Below, in pieces: positions 9,548 to 18,434 of a DNA stretch of 64,000 bases. Each line of letters starts with the position of its first letter. Within the stretch, counting starts at the first letter, position 1. The position numbers were made by a program, and so were the translations under genes. Where the stretch lies: NCBI RefSeq assembly GCF_000376225.1, contig NZ_AQXL01000117.1, forward strand, positions 1 through 64,000. Direction: 5' to 3'. The notes below the pieces were generated by a model. The model saw nothing but the letters and a program-made list of their open reading frames with translations, was not told where the DNA came from and did no database searches. This stretch comes from Effusibacillus pohliae DSM 22757 (GTDB lineage: Bacteria > Bacillota > Bacilli > Tumebacillales > Effusibacillaceae).

Positions 9548-10777
9548 TTACCTCCCGGTTGCCGGACACAGCACTTTGCGAATCCGTTCAAACGCCCAAT
9601 CCAGTTCGTCCTTGGTGATGACCAGCGGCGGCGCAAATCGGATCGTCGTTTCGTGCGTCTCCTTGCACAGCACCCCGAGTTCCTTCAGTTGTTCGCAATA
9701 CGGGCGGGCCTTGCCGGTCAATTCGACGCCGATGAACAGCCCTTTGCCGCGGATTTCGCGAATGTCCGGATTTTGAATCGTTCGCAGCTTTTCCGCAAAA
9801 TAGTTGCCCAACTCCAACGAACGGTTGACCAGATCCTCCTCTTCGATCACTTCCAGCGCCGCCACCGCCACCGCACAGCCGAGCGGATTGCCCCCGAACG
9901 TGGAACCGTGCGATCCGGGTTCGAACACGGCGAGAATCTCCTTGTCGGCTGCCACCGCGGAAATCGGGAAGACGCCTCCGCCAAGCGCTTTGCCCATGAT
10001 GTACATGTCGGGCACCACGTTTTCCCAGTCACACGCAAACAGCTTCCCGGTGCGGCCAAAGCCCGTTTGGATCTCATCGGCCAGCAGAAGCACGTTGTTT
10101 TTCTCGCAAAGCCGTTTCGCTTCCCGCAAGAACCCTTCCGGCGGAATCACAATACCCGCTTCCCCCTGGATCGGCTCGACCAAAAAGGCGGCCGTGTTCG
10201 GGGTGATCGCCCGCTTCAACGCCTCGATGTCCCCATACGGAGTGACCTTGAACCCCGGCGTGAACGGCCCAAATCCCCGCCTGTACTCGTTGGTGGAGGA
10301 AAAAGAGGTGATGGTGATCGTCCGGCCGTGGAAATTTCCTTCGCAGACGATGATTTCCGCCTGGTTTTCCGGCACTTTTTTGACTTGATACGCCCAGCGC
10401 CGGGCCGCCTTGATCGCCGTTTCGACCGCTTCCGCCCCGGTGTTCATTGGTAGCACCATATCTTTGCCGGTCAGCCGGGCCACCTTTTCGTAGAACCGCC
10501 CCAGCTGGTCGTTGTAAAAAGCGCGGGACGTCAGCGTCACCCGATCTGCCTGCTCTTTCAAAGCCTGAATGATTTTCGGATGTCGGTGTCCCTGGTTCAC
10601 GGCGGAATACGCGCTCAGCATATCCATGTAGCGGTTTCCTTCCGGATCTTCCACCCATACCCGCTCCGCCTTGGCAATCACAATCGGCAACGGATGATAG
10701 TTTTTCGCCCCGTAACGTTCTTCCCGTTCGATCACATCAGCAGAACTGAAAATTGCTCCTTCTGCAGCTGGCAACAT
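9548..10777 (-). CDS. rocD: Ornithine aminotransferase
   Basis: 409 aa, class III PLP aminotransferase. Converts ornithine and 2-oxoglutarate to glutamate semialdehyde and glutamate. Family features: [31 protein letters not shown] (Asp that contacts the PLP ring) and the Lys of [11 protein letters not shown] preceded by GGGAGGTTGCTTGC. First gene of rocDFA, with a sigma-54 promoter 49 nt upstream. Confidence 0.96.
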   Translation of the reverse strand: MLPAAEGAIFSSADVIEREERYGAKNYHPLPIVIAKAERVWVEDPEGNRYMDMLSAYSAVNQGHRHPKIIQALKEQADRVTLTSRAFYNDQLGRFYEKVARLTGKDMVLPMNTGAEAVETAIKAARRWAYQVKKVPENQAEIIVCEGNFHGRTITITSFSSTNEYRRGFGPFTPGFKVTPYGDIEALKRAITPNTAAFLVEPIQGEAGIVIPPEGFLREAKRLCEKNNVLLLADEIQTGFGRTGKLFACDWENVVPDMYIMGKALGGGVFPISAVAADKEILAVFEPGSHGSTFGGNPLGCAVAVAALEVIEEEDLVNRSLELGNYFAEKLRTIQNPDIREIRGKGLFIGVELTGKARPYCEQLKELGVLCKETHETTIRFAPPLVITKDELDWAFERIRKVLCPATGR

Positions 10778-10825
10778 GCAAGCAACCTCCCATCGGTTGA
10801 TGAAAATCTTCCTGTTATGTCTGTC

Positions 10826-10841
10826 TGCAATTTTGATGCCA
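10826..10841 (-). promoter_or_regulatory. Sigma-54 (-24/-12) promoter of rocDFA
   Basis: Minus strand TGGCATCAAAATTGCA: GG and GC elements with the required 10-nt spacing, 15 of 16 positions fitting TGGCACGNNNNTTGCW closely. The start site would fall about 40 nt before the rocD ATG. Confidence 0.85.
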
Positions 10842-10928
10842 ACGCTAGATTCAGCGGAAATTGGGCGGGTTGCACCGCTCGTTCAGAACAAATTTTTTGC
10901 ACGTAATCTTACTTTTGCATCCATCACG

Positions 10929-10948
10929 CAAAAAATATTTGCAGTTCC
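10929..10948. promoter_or_regulatory. Candidate RocR upstream activating site
   Basis: GCAAAAAATATTTGC (arms GCAAA/TTTGC) followed by CAGTTCC, about 90 nt upstream of the -24/-12 element. The string TTTGCAGTTCC recurs at 16789 ahead of the rocE-like pseudogene, suggesting a shared activator. Position between rocD and rocR suits both operon activation and rocR autoregulation. The exact RocR site is inferred. Confidence 0.5.
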
Positions 10949-10991
10949 AAATGAAAATCGAGTACCATTTTGAATGGAAGGTGGGAATTCA

Positions 10992-12365
10992 ATGAACCGA
11001 TTGCTGAAAATCTACGAGCATCTGCTGGAAGAGTTGGACGAAGGCGTGCACGTGGTGGACGAAACGGGGAAGACAATCATCTACAACCGCAAAATGGCGG
11101 GGATCGAATCGATGCAAAAGGAAGATGTGCTGAACAAAAATCTGCTGGATGTGTTCAAGTTTCCGGACAACCAGCACAGCACCCTGCTGCAGGCGCTGCA
11201 CGAGGGGAAATCGAGCAAGAACGTCAAGCAGACCTACTTTAACTTCAAGGGCAATGAAATTACGACCGTCAACAACACGTTCCCGATTTTTCACGAGAAC
11301 AAGATTATCGGGGCGGTCGAAATTGCGAAAGACGTCACCAAAATGGAACGGATGCTCCGCGAAAACATCCTGAAAAAAGGCACCCGCTATACATTCGACA
11401 GCATCATCGGCAACAGCGACAACTTTCTGGAAGTGATCGAAAACGCGAAACGGGCCGCCCGTACCTCCTCATCCATCCTGATCGTGGGCGAAACTGGAAC
11501 CGGGAAGGAACTGTTTGCGCAAAGCATTCACAATGAAAGTTCCCGCGCAGCCGGACCGTTTATTTCGCAAAACTGCGCCGCTTTGCCGGACACGCTGATC
11601 GAAAGCCTGCTGTTTGGCACAAAGCGCGGCGCTTTCACCGGTTCGGTCGACCGGCCCGGTCTGTTTGAACAGGCGGAAGGCGGCACCCTGCTGCTGGACG
11701 AAATCAACTCCCTCAGCCTGGGGCTGCAGGCCAAATTGTTGCGTGTGATTCAGGAAAGAACGGTGAGGCGGATCGGCGACACGAAGGAAAAGGAAATCGA
11801 CGTGCGGATTATCGCGACGATCAACGAGGATCCGATCGACATGATCGCCAACAACCGGTTGCGCAAAGACTTGTACTATCGGCTCAGCGTGGTCACGTTG
11901 TTTGTGCCGCCGTTGCGGGAACGGAAACAGGACATCCCGCTGCTGGTAGACCATTTTATCGGCAAATACAACCGGCTGTTTCAAATGGACGTCCGGTCGG
12001 CGAGCGAGCAGGTGATGGATTTGTTCGATTCCTACGACTGGCCCGGAAATGTCCGTGAACTGGAACATGTGATCGAAGGCGCAATGAACCTGATGGGCAA
12101 CGAACCGGTCATCACGTTCGACCATCTGCCCGGTCATCTGCGCCGCAGAGTGAACTTGCAGCCGGACAAAGCCGGGTCCGCGCAGGGCTTGCCGGGAACC
12201 GATGGCGAAGCGCCAAGCCTGCAAAAGGCGATCCGCCAGTACGAAGCGCAATATATCAGGCAGGTGCTGGCCAAACACAACGGCAACATCACCCGCGCCG
12301 CCCAGGAATTAAACATCAGCCGGCAAAATCTGCAATACCGGTTGCGTAAATACAAGATTCGGTGA
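10992..12365 (+). CDS. rocR: Sigma-54-dependent activator of arginine catabolism, RocR type
   Basis: 457 aa. N-terminal PAS-like sensor domain (about 1-115), central AAA+ domain (about 135-370) and C-terminal Fis-type helix-turn-helix (about 415-455: NGNITRAAQELNISRQNLQYRLRKY). Walker A GETGTGKE and Walker B GGTLLLDEI are intact; the sigma-54 contact loop reads GAFTGS instead of GAFTGA, a conservative change. Divergent from rocDFA and so almost surely its activator. Start set at the second Met because GGAAGGTGGGAATTCA lies directly before it. Confidence 0.92.
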   Translation: MNRLLKIYEHLLEELDEGVHVVDETGKTIIYNRKMAGIESMQKEDVLNKNLLDVFKFPDNQHSTLLQALHEGKSSKNVKQTYFNFKGNEITTVNNTFPIFHENKIIGAVEIAKDVTKMERMLRENILKKGTRYTFDSIIGNSDNFLEVIENAKRAARTSSSILIVGETGTGKELFAQSIHNESSRAAGPFISQNCAALPDTLIESLLFGTKRGAFTGSVDRPGLFEQAEGGTLLLDEINSLSLGLQAKLLRVIQERTVRRIGDTKEKEIDVRIIATINEDPIDMIANNRLRKDLYYRLSVVTLFVPPLRERKQDIPLLVDHFIGKYNRLFQMDVRSASEQVMDLFDSYDWPGNVRELEHVIEGAMNLMGNEPVITFDHLPGHLRRRVNLQPDKAGSAQGLPGTDGEAPSLQKAIRQYEAQYIRQVLAKHNGNITRAAQELNISRQNLQYRLRKYKIR

Positions 12366-12467
12366 GCCGGAATCGTTCTTCACCAATTCCTCCCAAAACA
12401 CGAGTTCTGGTACCACATACTATACCTATCAATTTTATGGTAGACTAAATTTGGAGGGACTTTCCCT

Positions 12468-12496
12468 CTCCTTTCACCTCCAAGGAAAGGAGGTGA
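12468..12496 (+). promoter_or_regulatory. Two alternative hairpins over a Shine-Dalgarno site
   Basis: The strong ribosome site AAAGGAGGTGA (12486-12496) can pair in two ways: CTCCTTTC (12468) with GAAAGGAG (12485), or TCACCTCC (12474) with GGAGGTGA (12489). Both are perfect 8-bp stems and exclude each other; each hides the site for the tiny ORF at 12503. Confidence 0.6.
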
Positions 12497-12502
12497 TGTG
12501 GG

Positions 12503-12634
12503 ATGAGTTGGCATACTTTTGCCGAGCTTTTGGCAGCCGCAGGGGCCTTCTTGAAAGGACTCGCGCTGGCTATCAAAGCTCTAAACAAAGGCAAAGGCCC
12601 CCGATCCGGCAAAGATCGCGGGGGCCAACACTAA
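12503..12634 (+). CDS. Tiny amphipathic peptide ORF, possible toxin-like small protein
   Basis: 43 aa (MSWHTFAELLAAAGAFLKGL then ALAIKALNKGKG and a basic tail). The first 27 residues make a hydrophobic/amphipathic helix; the tail is Lys/Arg/Gly-rich. It has one of the strongest ribosome sites in the window, 9 nt from the ATG but masked by hairpins, and a strong hairpin (12596-12626) over its last codons. This layout resembles type I toxin mRNAs, in which translation is held back by structure. I do not recognise the peptide, and no antisense antitoxin promoter is evident, so the toxin idea is inference. Confidence 0.45.
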   Translation: MSWHTFAELLAAAGAFLKGLALAIKALNKGKGPRSGKDRGGQH

Positions 12635-12640
12635 TCTCCA

Positions 12641-12666
12641 CAGGAGGGGGCTTTAGCTCCCTCCTG
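12641..12666 (+). terminator. Terminator-like hairpin after the tiny ORF
   Basis: CAGGAGGG / CCCTCCTG with an inner AGCTTTAGCT-type fold, followed by CTATTTCC. The T-run is weak. Confidence 0.5.
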
Positions 12667-12778
12667 CTATTTCCTAAGGATATTCTAACATACAGAGACT
12701 TATGCGTCCATGCTGTTTTACCCCGCCGGATGCATCCGGAACCGGCAGGGAAGGACAGTCGGCTTCCGGTCACAAGCT

Positions 12779-14290
12779 TTAGCGCGCACGATTTCGCAGC
12801 GCGGTTTTTAGGATTTTGCCTACAGCATTTCGCGGAAGTGCATCAATGAATTCGATGTATTTGGGAATTTTAAATTTCGGCAACCGTTCGGCACAAAATG
12901 CCAGTACCTCTTGCTCGTTCAAGTTCGTTCCAGGTACCTTGACAATAAACGCTTTAGGTACCTCTCCCCATGTATCATCAACCACCCCGATCACCGCAAC
13001 TTCGGCGACGTTCGGCAAAGCGGCAATGACAGCCTCCAATTCTGCCGAATAGATGTTTTCTCCGCCACTAATGATCATGTCTTTTAACCGGTCGATGACA
13101 TACAAAAATCCCTTTTCATCCAGCTTGCCAAGATCCCCCGTATGCAGCCATCCGTCTTTGATCGTCTTTTCGGTTGCCTCAGGATTCCTCCAATACCCGG
13201 AAAAAACCTGTGGGCCTTTGCATACAATTTCACCAATTTTTCCAGCCGGCAAGTCCGCTCCGCTCACTGGATCCACAATTTTGACAGTACCGTGAAACAC
13301 CGATTTTCCCATCGAAGCGCAGTTGTCCAGTCCCATCTCATGCGTCCAGAATGTAACGGCTCCGGAATATTCTGTGATTCCATAAACTTGTTCCACTTTG
13401 ATCCCCAACCGATAGTAGGTACGGATCACGGTTTCCGGGACCGGGGAGGCACCGCAGATAATGGATCGAATTGATGATTTATCAAAAGAGCCCAACTGCG
13501 GAACTTGTAACATGACCTGTAGCATCACCGGTACCGACATCATTAAATTGATTTTCTCATCCTGCACGGTTTGCCAGACTTGTATGGGGTTAAAATCCGG
13601 CATGAAACAGATAGTATTGCCTGTATGCACGCAGGTAACCAGCGGAATCACCCCCCCAATATGAAACGCGGGCGTCATCGAAAGAAAACGATCCCCGTAC
13701 CGCCAATCGATGGTTCGTACCGTTCCAACTGATGTGGAAAAAAAGTTATTGTGGGAAAGAATGGCTCCTTTCGGTTTTCCGGTGGTTCCCGAAGTGTACA
13801 TGATGACAGCAGGCTGCTCGCCTTTTATATCCACATCCGGTTCCCTGGTAGGTCTGCCCGTCAAACTGGCTTCAAATTTGATATGTTTGCCTGCGGTATC
13901 CCCCACTTGAACAAACGTGTGAACCGATTGGACAGCCGAAAGTTGCTCCACCACCCCGGAAAAACCGGAATCGTAAATTAGAACGGAAATTTCGCAGTTT
14001 TCCAGTATATAGTCGATCTCTGAGGGATGCAGTCGCCAATTGATCGGCACTGTGATCACACCGATCTTGGCGGCTGCATAGAAAGCGATCAGGAATGAAT
14101 CATGGTTTTTGCACAAAAGGCCGATTCGATCCCCAATCCGGCAGTTTCGCTCTAACAGGAATGCTGCGAATTGATTGACCCGCACATTCAGCTGCTCGTA
14201 CGTGAACCGCTTTTCGCCGCACACCACCGCTTCCAGATTGGGTGACAGATAGGCTCGATGGGACAGAATTTCGCCGATTGTCGCTTCCAT
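12779..14290 (-). CDS. Acyl-CoA synthetase (AMP-forming, fatty-acid/short-chain acid type)
   Basis: 503 aa ANL-superfamily ligase: carboxylic acid + ATP + CoA to acyl-CoA. P-loop IMYTSGTTGKPKGAILSH, VYGITEYSG, the A8 motif GWLHTGDLGKLDEKGFLYVIDR, and the catalytic Lys in LPRNAVGKILKTAL. ATG 14290 chosen (GGGAGGTACCTGTG upstream) over the adjoining GTG at 14293. It forms a cassette with an acyl-CoA dehydrogenase and a TetR regulator, suggesting beta-oxidation of an unusual or branched acid; the chain length cannot be read. Confidence 0.88.
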   Translation of the reverse strand: MEATIGEILSHRAYLSPNLEAVVCGEKRFTYEQLNVRVNQFAAFLLERNCRIGDRIGLLCKNHDSFLIAFYAAAKIGVITVPINWRLHPSEIDYILENCEISVLIYDSGFSGVVEQLSAVQSVHTFVQVGDTAGKHIKFEASLTGRPTREPDVDIKGEQPAVIMYTSGTTGKPKGAILSHNNFFSTSVGTVRTIDWRYGDRFLSMTPAFHIGGVIPLVTCVHTGNTICFMPDFNPIQVWQTVQDEKINLMMSVPVMLQVMLQVPQLGSFDKSSIRSIICGASPVPETVIRTYYRLGIKVEQVYGITEYSGAVTFWTHEMGLDNCASMGKSVFHGTVKIVDPVSGADLPAGKIGEIVCKGPQVFSGYWRNPEATEKTIKDGWLHTGDLGKLDEKGFLYVIDRLKDMIISGGENIYSAELEAVIAALPNVAEVAVIGVVDDTWGEVPKAFIVKVPGTNLNEQEVLAFCAERLPKFKIPKYIEFIDALPRNAVGKILKTALRNRAR

Positions 14291-14321
14291 CACAGGTACC
14301 TCCCAGGTCCAACATGAATTA

Positions 14322-15917
14322 TCATTGAATTTCCGCTAACGCAACCTCCTGGTACGTTCTAAAGAAGTCGGCGCAAAATGTTTCCCAATCTTCAGCCGCC
14401 TGGATCGACTGGTCATCCGGGTGGCCAAGAACCGGGCGTTTCATCAGCTTTGTGAGTGCCTCTGACAATTGTTTGATTTTATCGGCGGGCGCTCCCGCCA
14501 AATTGTTGGCAACAAATTCTTGCGGTGCATACCAGGAAGCGGCTTTTTGCAGATCCCGGAAAATTTGCGTCAATAACACATTTTTCGGGCCTTCCCACAA
14601 TTCGTTCACCATCGCGTCACGCAAGAGTCTCGGCAAGGCGGAGAAATCTTCCATCACTCCGTGTCCGCCAAGAATGGATATCGCCTTTCGCACCACATCC
14701 ACCGTCTCCTGCGCTGTACAAATCTTTTGCAGGAGAACCAGTTCTCGAAAATCGAATCGGCGTTTCCGGATCTCGAGGGGTTCATCGGATGCCAATCCGG
14801 GTTGATTCCTTTTGCCCAAGCGAAGGAACAGATCATAAATCTTGAAAGCTCCTGCGGTCGTTCGTTCGGCCGCATGTTTGAGGTACCTCAACTGGCGTGC
14901 TACCAACGGATACTGTTCAATTTTTCTTCCGAACACATCCCGGAATTCACTGTACATCTGCGCTTCTCTGGCCGCCCGCAGCATGAAAGCGGAACTGGCC
15001 GAGCCAATGGACAAACGGGAAAGGGTCAAAACGATCCCGACAGCCGTTGCCACACCTCGATCGAGCGGCCCGATCGGGTAGGCAACCGCACCGTCATAAT
15101 GAATTTCCGCCGTCGGCAGTTCACAAGTTCCCATTTTCCACTTGATTCGGTTGATCGCATACCCGTTTCGCCGCTCCCGGTCTTTGTCACCGGGCAACCA
15201 CGACGGCACGATAAAGGTGCCCACGTGTTCACTCCCTGACACTTTTGCGGTGACTACCGAATAGTCAGCATGGATCGCGGAGCAGAAAAACTTGGTCCCG
15301 TACAGTCGGTAAAAACGTCCATCGGGAACCGCGGCCACAAGATTGGCTGGGATGTCCGACCCCCCCTGGATTTCCGACATGAACTGGGCACCAATCCCAA
15401 AGTCTCCGTTAATCCCATTTTTACAATGCAGCAAAATGGAGTCGAGCTCCGCGATCCCATGACCGTGAAAATGTTCAATCAGAGCGATCAACCCATCGGT
15501 ACATGCGATAGGGCAGGTAACGCCAAATTCGCCCAACTCATGAATCAATAGGCGTTTTGTGAAACTTTCCCAAGAAGTAACCCGATCCGAGAAGAGCCCT
15601 TCAGAAAAAATTTCCTTTTCCAGCACAAGGCTCTCATGCGGCCTGACAATCCGGTCAATGCGATGATTAAAAGCGTCATAGTGGAGAATCGTCGGATGGA
15701 CATCCGGGCGGGCGATCCGCTCGGTCATTTTCCGCCAGCGGAAGGAAACTTTCGGCGAGAATGCAAGAAGTTTTTCATGCAGGCTTTCCCACTCCGCTCC
15801 CGCGTATTTTCGGACCGCTTTTTGCAGGAAAAAGTCGTCGCGGTAAAAATCAAACGCCTCCCGTTTCTCCAAAAAAGCATCGAATGAGTAGGGATTCTGC
15901 CAGCTTGACAGCGTCAT
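14322..15917 (-). CDS. Acyl-CoA dehydrogenase family protein (AidB/large type)
   Basis: 531 aa, longer than classic acyl-CoA dehydrogenases (about 380). Core motifs: AQFMSEIQGGSDIPANL (substrate/FAD loop), GTKFFCSAIHADYSVVTAK, RLSIGSASSAFMLRAAREAQ followed by YSEFRDVFGRKIEQYPLV, and ILGGHGVMEDFSALPRLLRDA. The N-terminal 100 residues and about 90 C-terminal ones are extra, as in AidB and ACAD10/11-like proteins. It introduces an alpha-beta double bond into acyl-CoA using FAD. 31 nt upstream of the CoA ligase on the same strand. Confidence 0.85.
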   Translation of the reverse strand: MTLSSWQNPYSFDAFLEKREAFDFYRDDFFLQKAVRKYAGAEWESLHEKLLAFSPKVSFRWRKMTERIARPDVHPTILHYDAFNHRIDRIVRPHESLVLEKEIFSEGLFSDRVTSWESFTKRLLIHELGEFGVTCPIACTDGLIALIEHFHGHGIAELDSILLHCKNGINGDFGIGAQFMSEIQGGSDIPANLVAAVPDGRFYRLYGTKFFCSAIHADYSVVTAKVSGSEHVGTFIVPSWLPGDKDRERRNGYAINRIKWKMGTCELPTAEIHYDGAVAYPIGPLDRGVATAVGIVLTLSRLSIGSASSAFMLRAAREAQMYSEFRDVFGRKIEQYPLVARQLRYLKHAAERTTAGAFKIYDLFLRLGKRNQPGLASDEPLEIRKRRFDFRELVLLQKICTAQETVDVVRKAISILGGHGVMEDFSALPRLLRDAMVNELWEGPKNVLLTQIFRDLQKAASWYAPQEFVANNLAGAPADKIKQLSEALTKLMKRPVLGHPDDQSIQAAEDWETFCADFFRTYQEVALAEIQ

Positions 15918-15969
15918 CGATCCTCTCTCCTTTCATTATGTAAGCCATTCTCCGACAGATGAATGGAAT

Positions 15970-16572
15970 TCACCAAAGAAGCGGGTGTTTAGCAATCTGC
16001 CGGAGCAAGTTCTTTAAGCGATCCGCCTGATCTTCCAAGGTCCACTCTTCAAGTCCGAGGATGAAAAACAGACTATTGGTGGCGCCGCTGCCTACCAACT
16101 CCCAAGCGGTTCTTCTCGCATCGATGGATTCCAATATCTCCCCCAGTTGCTGACCTTCACGGATGATTTGTTCCAGGTAAGCCACATAACTTCTGTACGT
16201 TTGCTGCAAGACCGCCTGCACATTCGGATCTTTCACTTCGGACACCGCTTGAAACAGGACTTTTAGTTCATTGGGATGGGTTCGTTGCTCCCGAATATAA
16301 GAAATGCCGATGTTCCACAGGCGATCCAAAGAAGATGGGAATTGTCGGCAAATGTGATCCCATCGGTGAATGATCTTTTCCGACACAGTCTTCAGAATGG
16401 CGAGAAATAAATCTTTTTTGCTTTCGTAGTGGTGATAGATCAATGTTTCGGAGATTTGGGCATGTCGCGCGATTTCGCTAGTTGTCGCCGATTGATAATT
16501 GAATTGGGCAAAAACCTCGGTTGCAGCCTGCAAAATTTGCTTTGCACGTTCCTCAGCAGATAAACGAGACAT
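15970..16572 (-). CDS. TetR/AcrR-family repressor of the acyl-CoA cassette
   Basis: 200 aa from the ATG behind GGGGGATCAT. N-terminal TetR HTH (about 8-55: ILQAATEVFAQFNYQSATTSEIARH then ETLIYHHYESKKDLFLAIL), C-terminal all-helical ligand domain like FadR/YsiA regulators, which sense acyl-CoA. Its promoter holds a perfect palindrome at 16597, so it likely controls itself and the ligase/dehydrogenase genes downstream on the same strand. Confidence 0.88.
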   Translation of the reverse strand: MSRLSAEERAKQILQAATEVFAQFNYQSATTSEIARHAQISETLIYHHYESKKDLFLAILKTVSEKIIHRWDHICRQFPSSLDRLWNIGISYIREQRTHPNELKVLFQAVSEVKDPNVQAVLQQTYRSYVAYLEQIIREGQQLGEILESIDARRTAWELVGSGATNSLFFILGLEEWTLEDQADRLKNLLRQIAKHPLLW

Positions 16573-16596
16573 ATGATCCCCCGCCACACATTTCTT

Positions 16597-16610
16597 AGTA
16601 AGTACTTACT
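16597..16610. promoter_or_regulatory. TetR-type operator
   Basis: AGTAAGTACTTACT, a perfect 14-bp palindrome 25 nt upstream of the TetR start and overlapping a TATATTTTA-rich promoter stretch. The classic place for an autoregulatory TetR site. Confidence 0.7.
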
Positions 16611-16788
16611 TATATTTTATGGATCGCAGCTGTCGTTGTCAATATTCTGCCAGTTCGGCAGTACCGACAAGGCATCGATCAACGGGCGTCTCAATTCGCC
16701 ATCCACCAGATAGCGTTTGTGACTCACAGTGTGCTGCCTAGCAAAACGCAAAATCTGTTTGCACATTCCTTATTTGTTGCACGATGTC

Positions 16789-16804
16789 TTTGCAGTTCCG
16801 CAAA
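16789..16804. promoter_or_regulatory. Candidate RocR activating site upstream of the permease relic
   Basis: TTTGCAGTTCCGCAAA: perfect arms TTTGC/GCAAA around a 6-nt centre, about 130 nt upstream of a -24/-12 promoter. It shares TTTGCAGTTCC with the rocD-rocR intergenic site. The rest of 16612-16931 has no gene that I can see. Confidence 0.55.
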
Positions 16805-16931
16805 AATTTTGTACACCTGTCTCCAGTTATTCTATCAACCAGCCCGTTTTAGGGACGATTCACTGATTGCTGCATCGTATGGTTCCTGATTCACGCCAGC
16901 GATTCGCATGTTTTTTGCGCTTTTCCCGGAT

Positions 16932-16947
16932 TGGCACGATTGTTGCT
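16932..16947 (+). promoter_or_regulatory. Sigma-54 promoter, perfect consensus
   Basis: TGGCACGATTGTTGCT, an exact match to TGGCACGNNNNTTGCW. It points into the rocE-like pseudogene only 19 nt downstream, so the normal leader, ribosome site and start codon have been deleted. Confidence 0.88.
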
Positions 16948-16965
16948 TACATTCTGAAATAGAAC

Positions 16966-18185
16966 GCGATCGGCACGGGATTGTTCCTCGGTTCCGGTTA
17001 CACGATCAACCAGGCGGGTCCAGGTGGGGCGGTGCTGGCGTACCTGGTCGGCGGATTTGTCATGTACCTGGTCATGCTTTGTCTGGTAGAACTGGCGGTT
17101 GCCATGCCGGTGTCCGGTTCGTTTCAGACGTACGCAACCAGGTACATCGGACCGGCCACCGGATTTACGGTCGGCTGGCTGTATTGGCTAAGCTGGCCCG
17201 TCACGCTCGGGTTGGAACTGACTTCCTCCGGCATGCTGATGCAGCGCTGGTTCCCGGACATCCCCGTCTGGGTATGGTGCCTGGTGTTTGGCATCGCCCT
17301 GTTTCCGCTCAACGCGTTGTCGGTGAAAGCATTTGGGGAAGCGGAGTTCTGGTTCGCAGGCATCAAGGTGCTGGTGATTCTGCTGTTTATCGTGCTCGGC
17401 GGAGCGGCGATGTTCCGTCTGATCCCGCTAAAAGACGGCCAGCCCGCGCCTTTGCTCAGCCATTTTACGGGGGACGGGATCCGGAAACGACGATCCCCAA
17501 ATCGATCCGCAATACGGTATGGCGGACGATCGTATTCTTCATCCTGGCGATCTTTGTGCTGGCCGGCTTGATTCCCTGGCAGCAGGCCGGCGTAATTGAA
17601 AGCCCGTTTGTCCACGTGTTTGACAACATCTGCATTCCATATGCGGCCGATATTATGAATTTCATTATTCTTACCGCCATGTTGTCTGTGGCCAACTCCG
17701 GGACGTATGCGGCCACCCGTATCCTGTGGTCGATGGCAAAGGATGAAATGGCACCGACAGTTTTCGGCAAAGTAAACCAAAAAGGCGTCCCGATGAACGC
17801 CCTGGCATTTGGTGCATTATCGCTGCTGACCAGCGTGATTGCTGCCGAAACCGTTTACCTGTGGCTGATCTCGATCGCCGGCATGGCCGCCATCTCCGGG
17901 TGGATTGCGATTACGCTCAGCCAGTACCTGTTGCGAAAGCGCTTTCTGGCGAAAGGCGGCAAGCTGGAAGATTTGAAGTTCCGGACTCCGCTTTATCCGC
18001 TTGTCCCGCTGCTGGGGTTGGCGCTCAACCTGATCACTGTGAGTAGTCTCGCCTTCGTGCCGGACCAGCGAATGGGCTTGAACTGCGGCATTCCGTTTGC
18101 CGCCGCCTGTTACTTGTACTATCATCTGATCGTGAAAAAGCGGGAAAACCAAAAAACTGTTGTACGCCCGGAAACCGCCGGTTGA
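16966..18185 (+). pseudogene. Amino-acid permease (RocE/RocC-like), broken
   Basis: APC-family permease relic. The first frame begins at codon [20 protein letters not shown], i.e. about 20 N-terminal residues and the start codon are missing and an in-frame TAG lies just upstream. It runs to FTGDG near 17475, where the frame jumps to [16 protein letters not shown]. The helix normally in between (the FSFQGTELIGIAAGE-type block, roughly 40-50 residues) is absent, so this is a deletion, not just a frameshift. The remaining C-terminal half (helices 6-12) is clean. The sigma-54 promoter suggests it was the RocR-regulated arginine/ornithine permease. Confidence 0.88.
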
Positions 18186-18223
18186 TCAGCCGTTTCCGCG
18201 GGCACCAACCCCTTGCCGGCACA

Positions 18224-18255
18224 AAGGCTGCCTCGCTACCACAAGGCAGCCTTTT
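18224..18255 (+). terminator. Terminator after the permease relic
   Basis: AAGGCTGCCT / AGGCAGCCTT followed by TTTT. Confidence 0.8.
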
Positions 18256-18372
18256 CCAATCTCCTATTTTCCAAACAAACAGATTGGAATCCCCCTCCCC
18301 CCGCCGACGGCAGGCTGACGGAGCAAGCCCCGCAGGATGTCCGCCATCCCTAACATGGACCAGGATACAAGA

Positions 18373-18403
18373 ATCCCGTACCCTGTGAAAGGGGGTACGG
18401 GAT
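18373..18403 (-). terminator. Terminator after the second P5C dehydrogenase
   Basis: ATCCCGTACCC / GGGTACGGGAT hairpin. On the minus strand it is followed by TCTTGT, a weak U-run. Confidence 0.65.
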
Positions 18404-18434
18404 CGTTTGGTTTGGTATGGGATACGTTGACTGC

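Noticed and set aside
12451-12849. 132-codon frame overlapping the tiny ORF
   Set aside because: Runs through the hairpins and into antisense of the CoA ligase; starts before the ribosome site.
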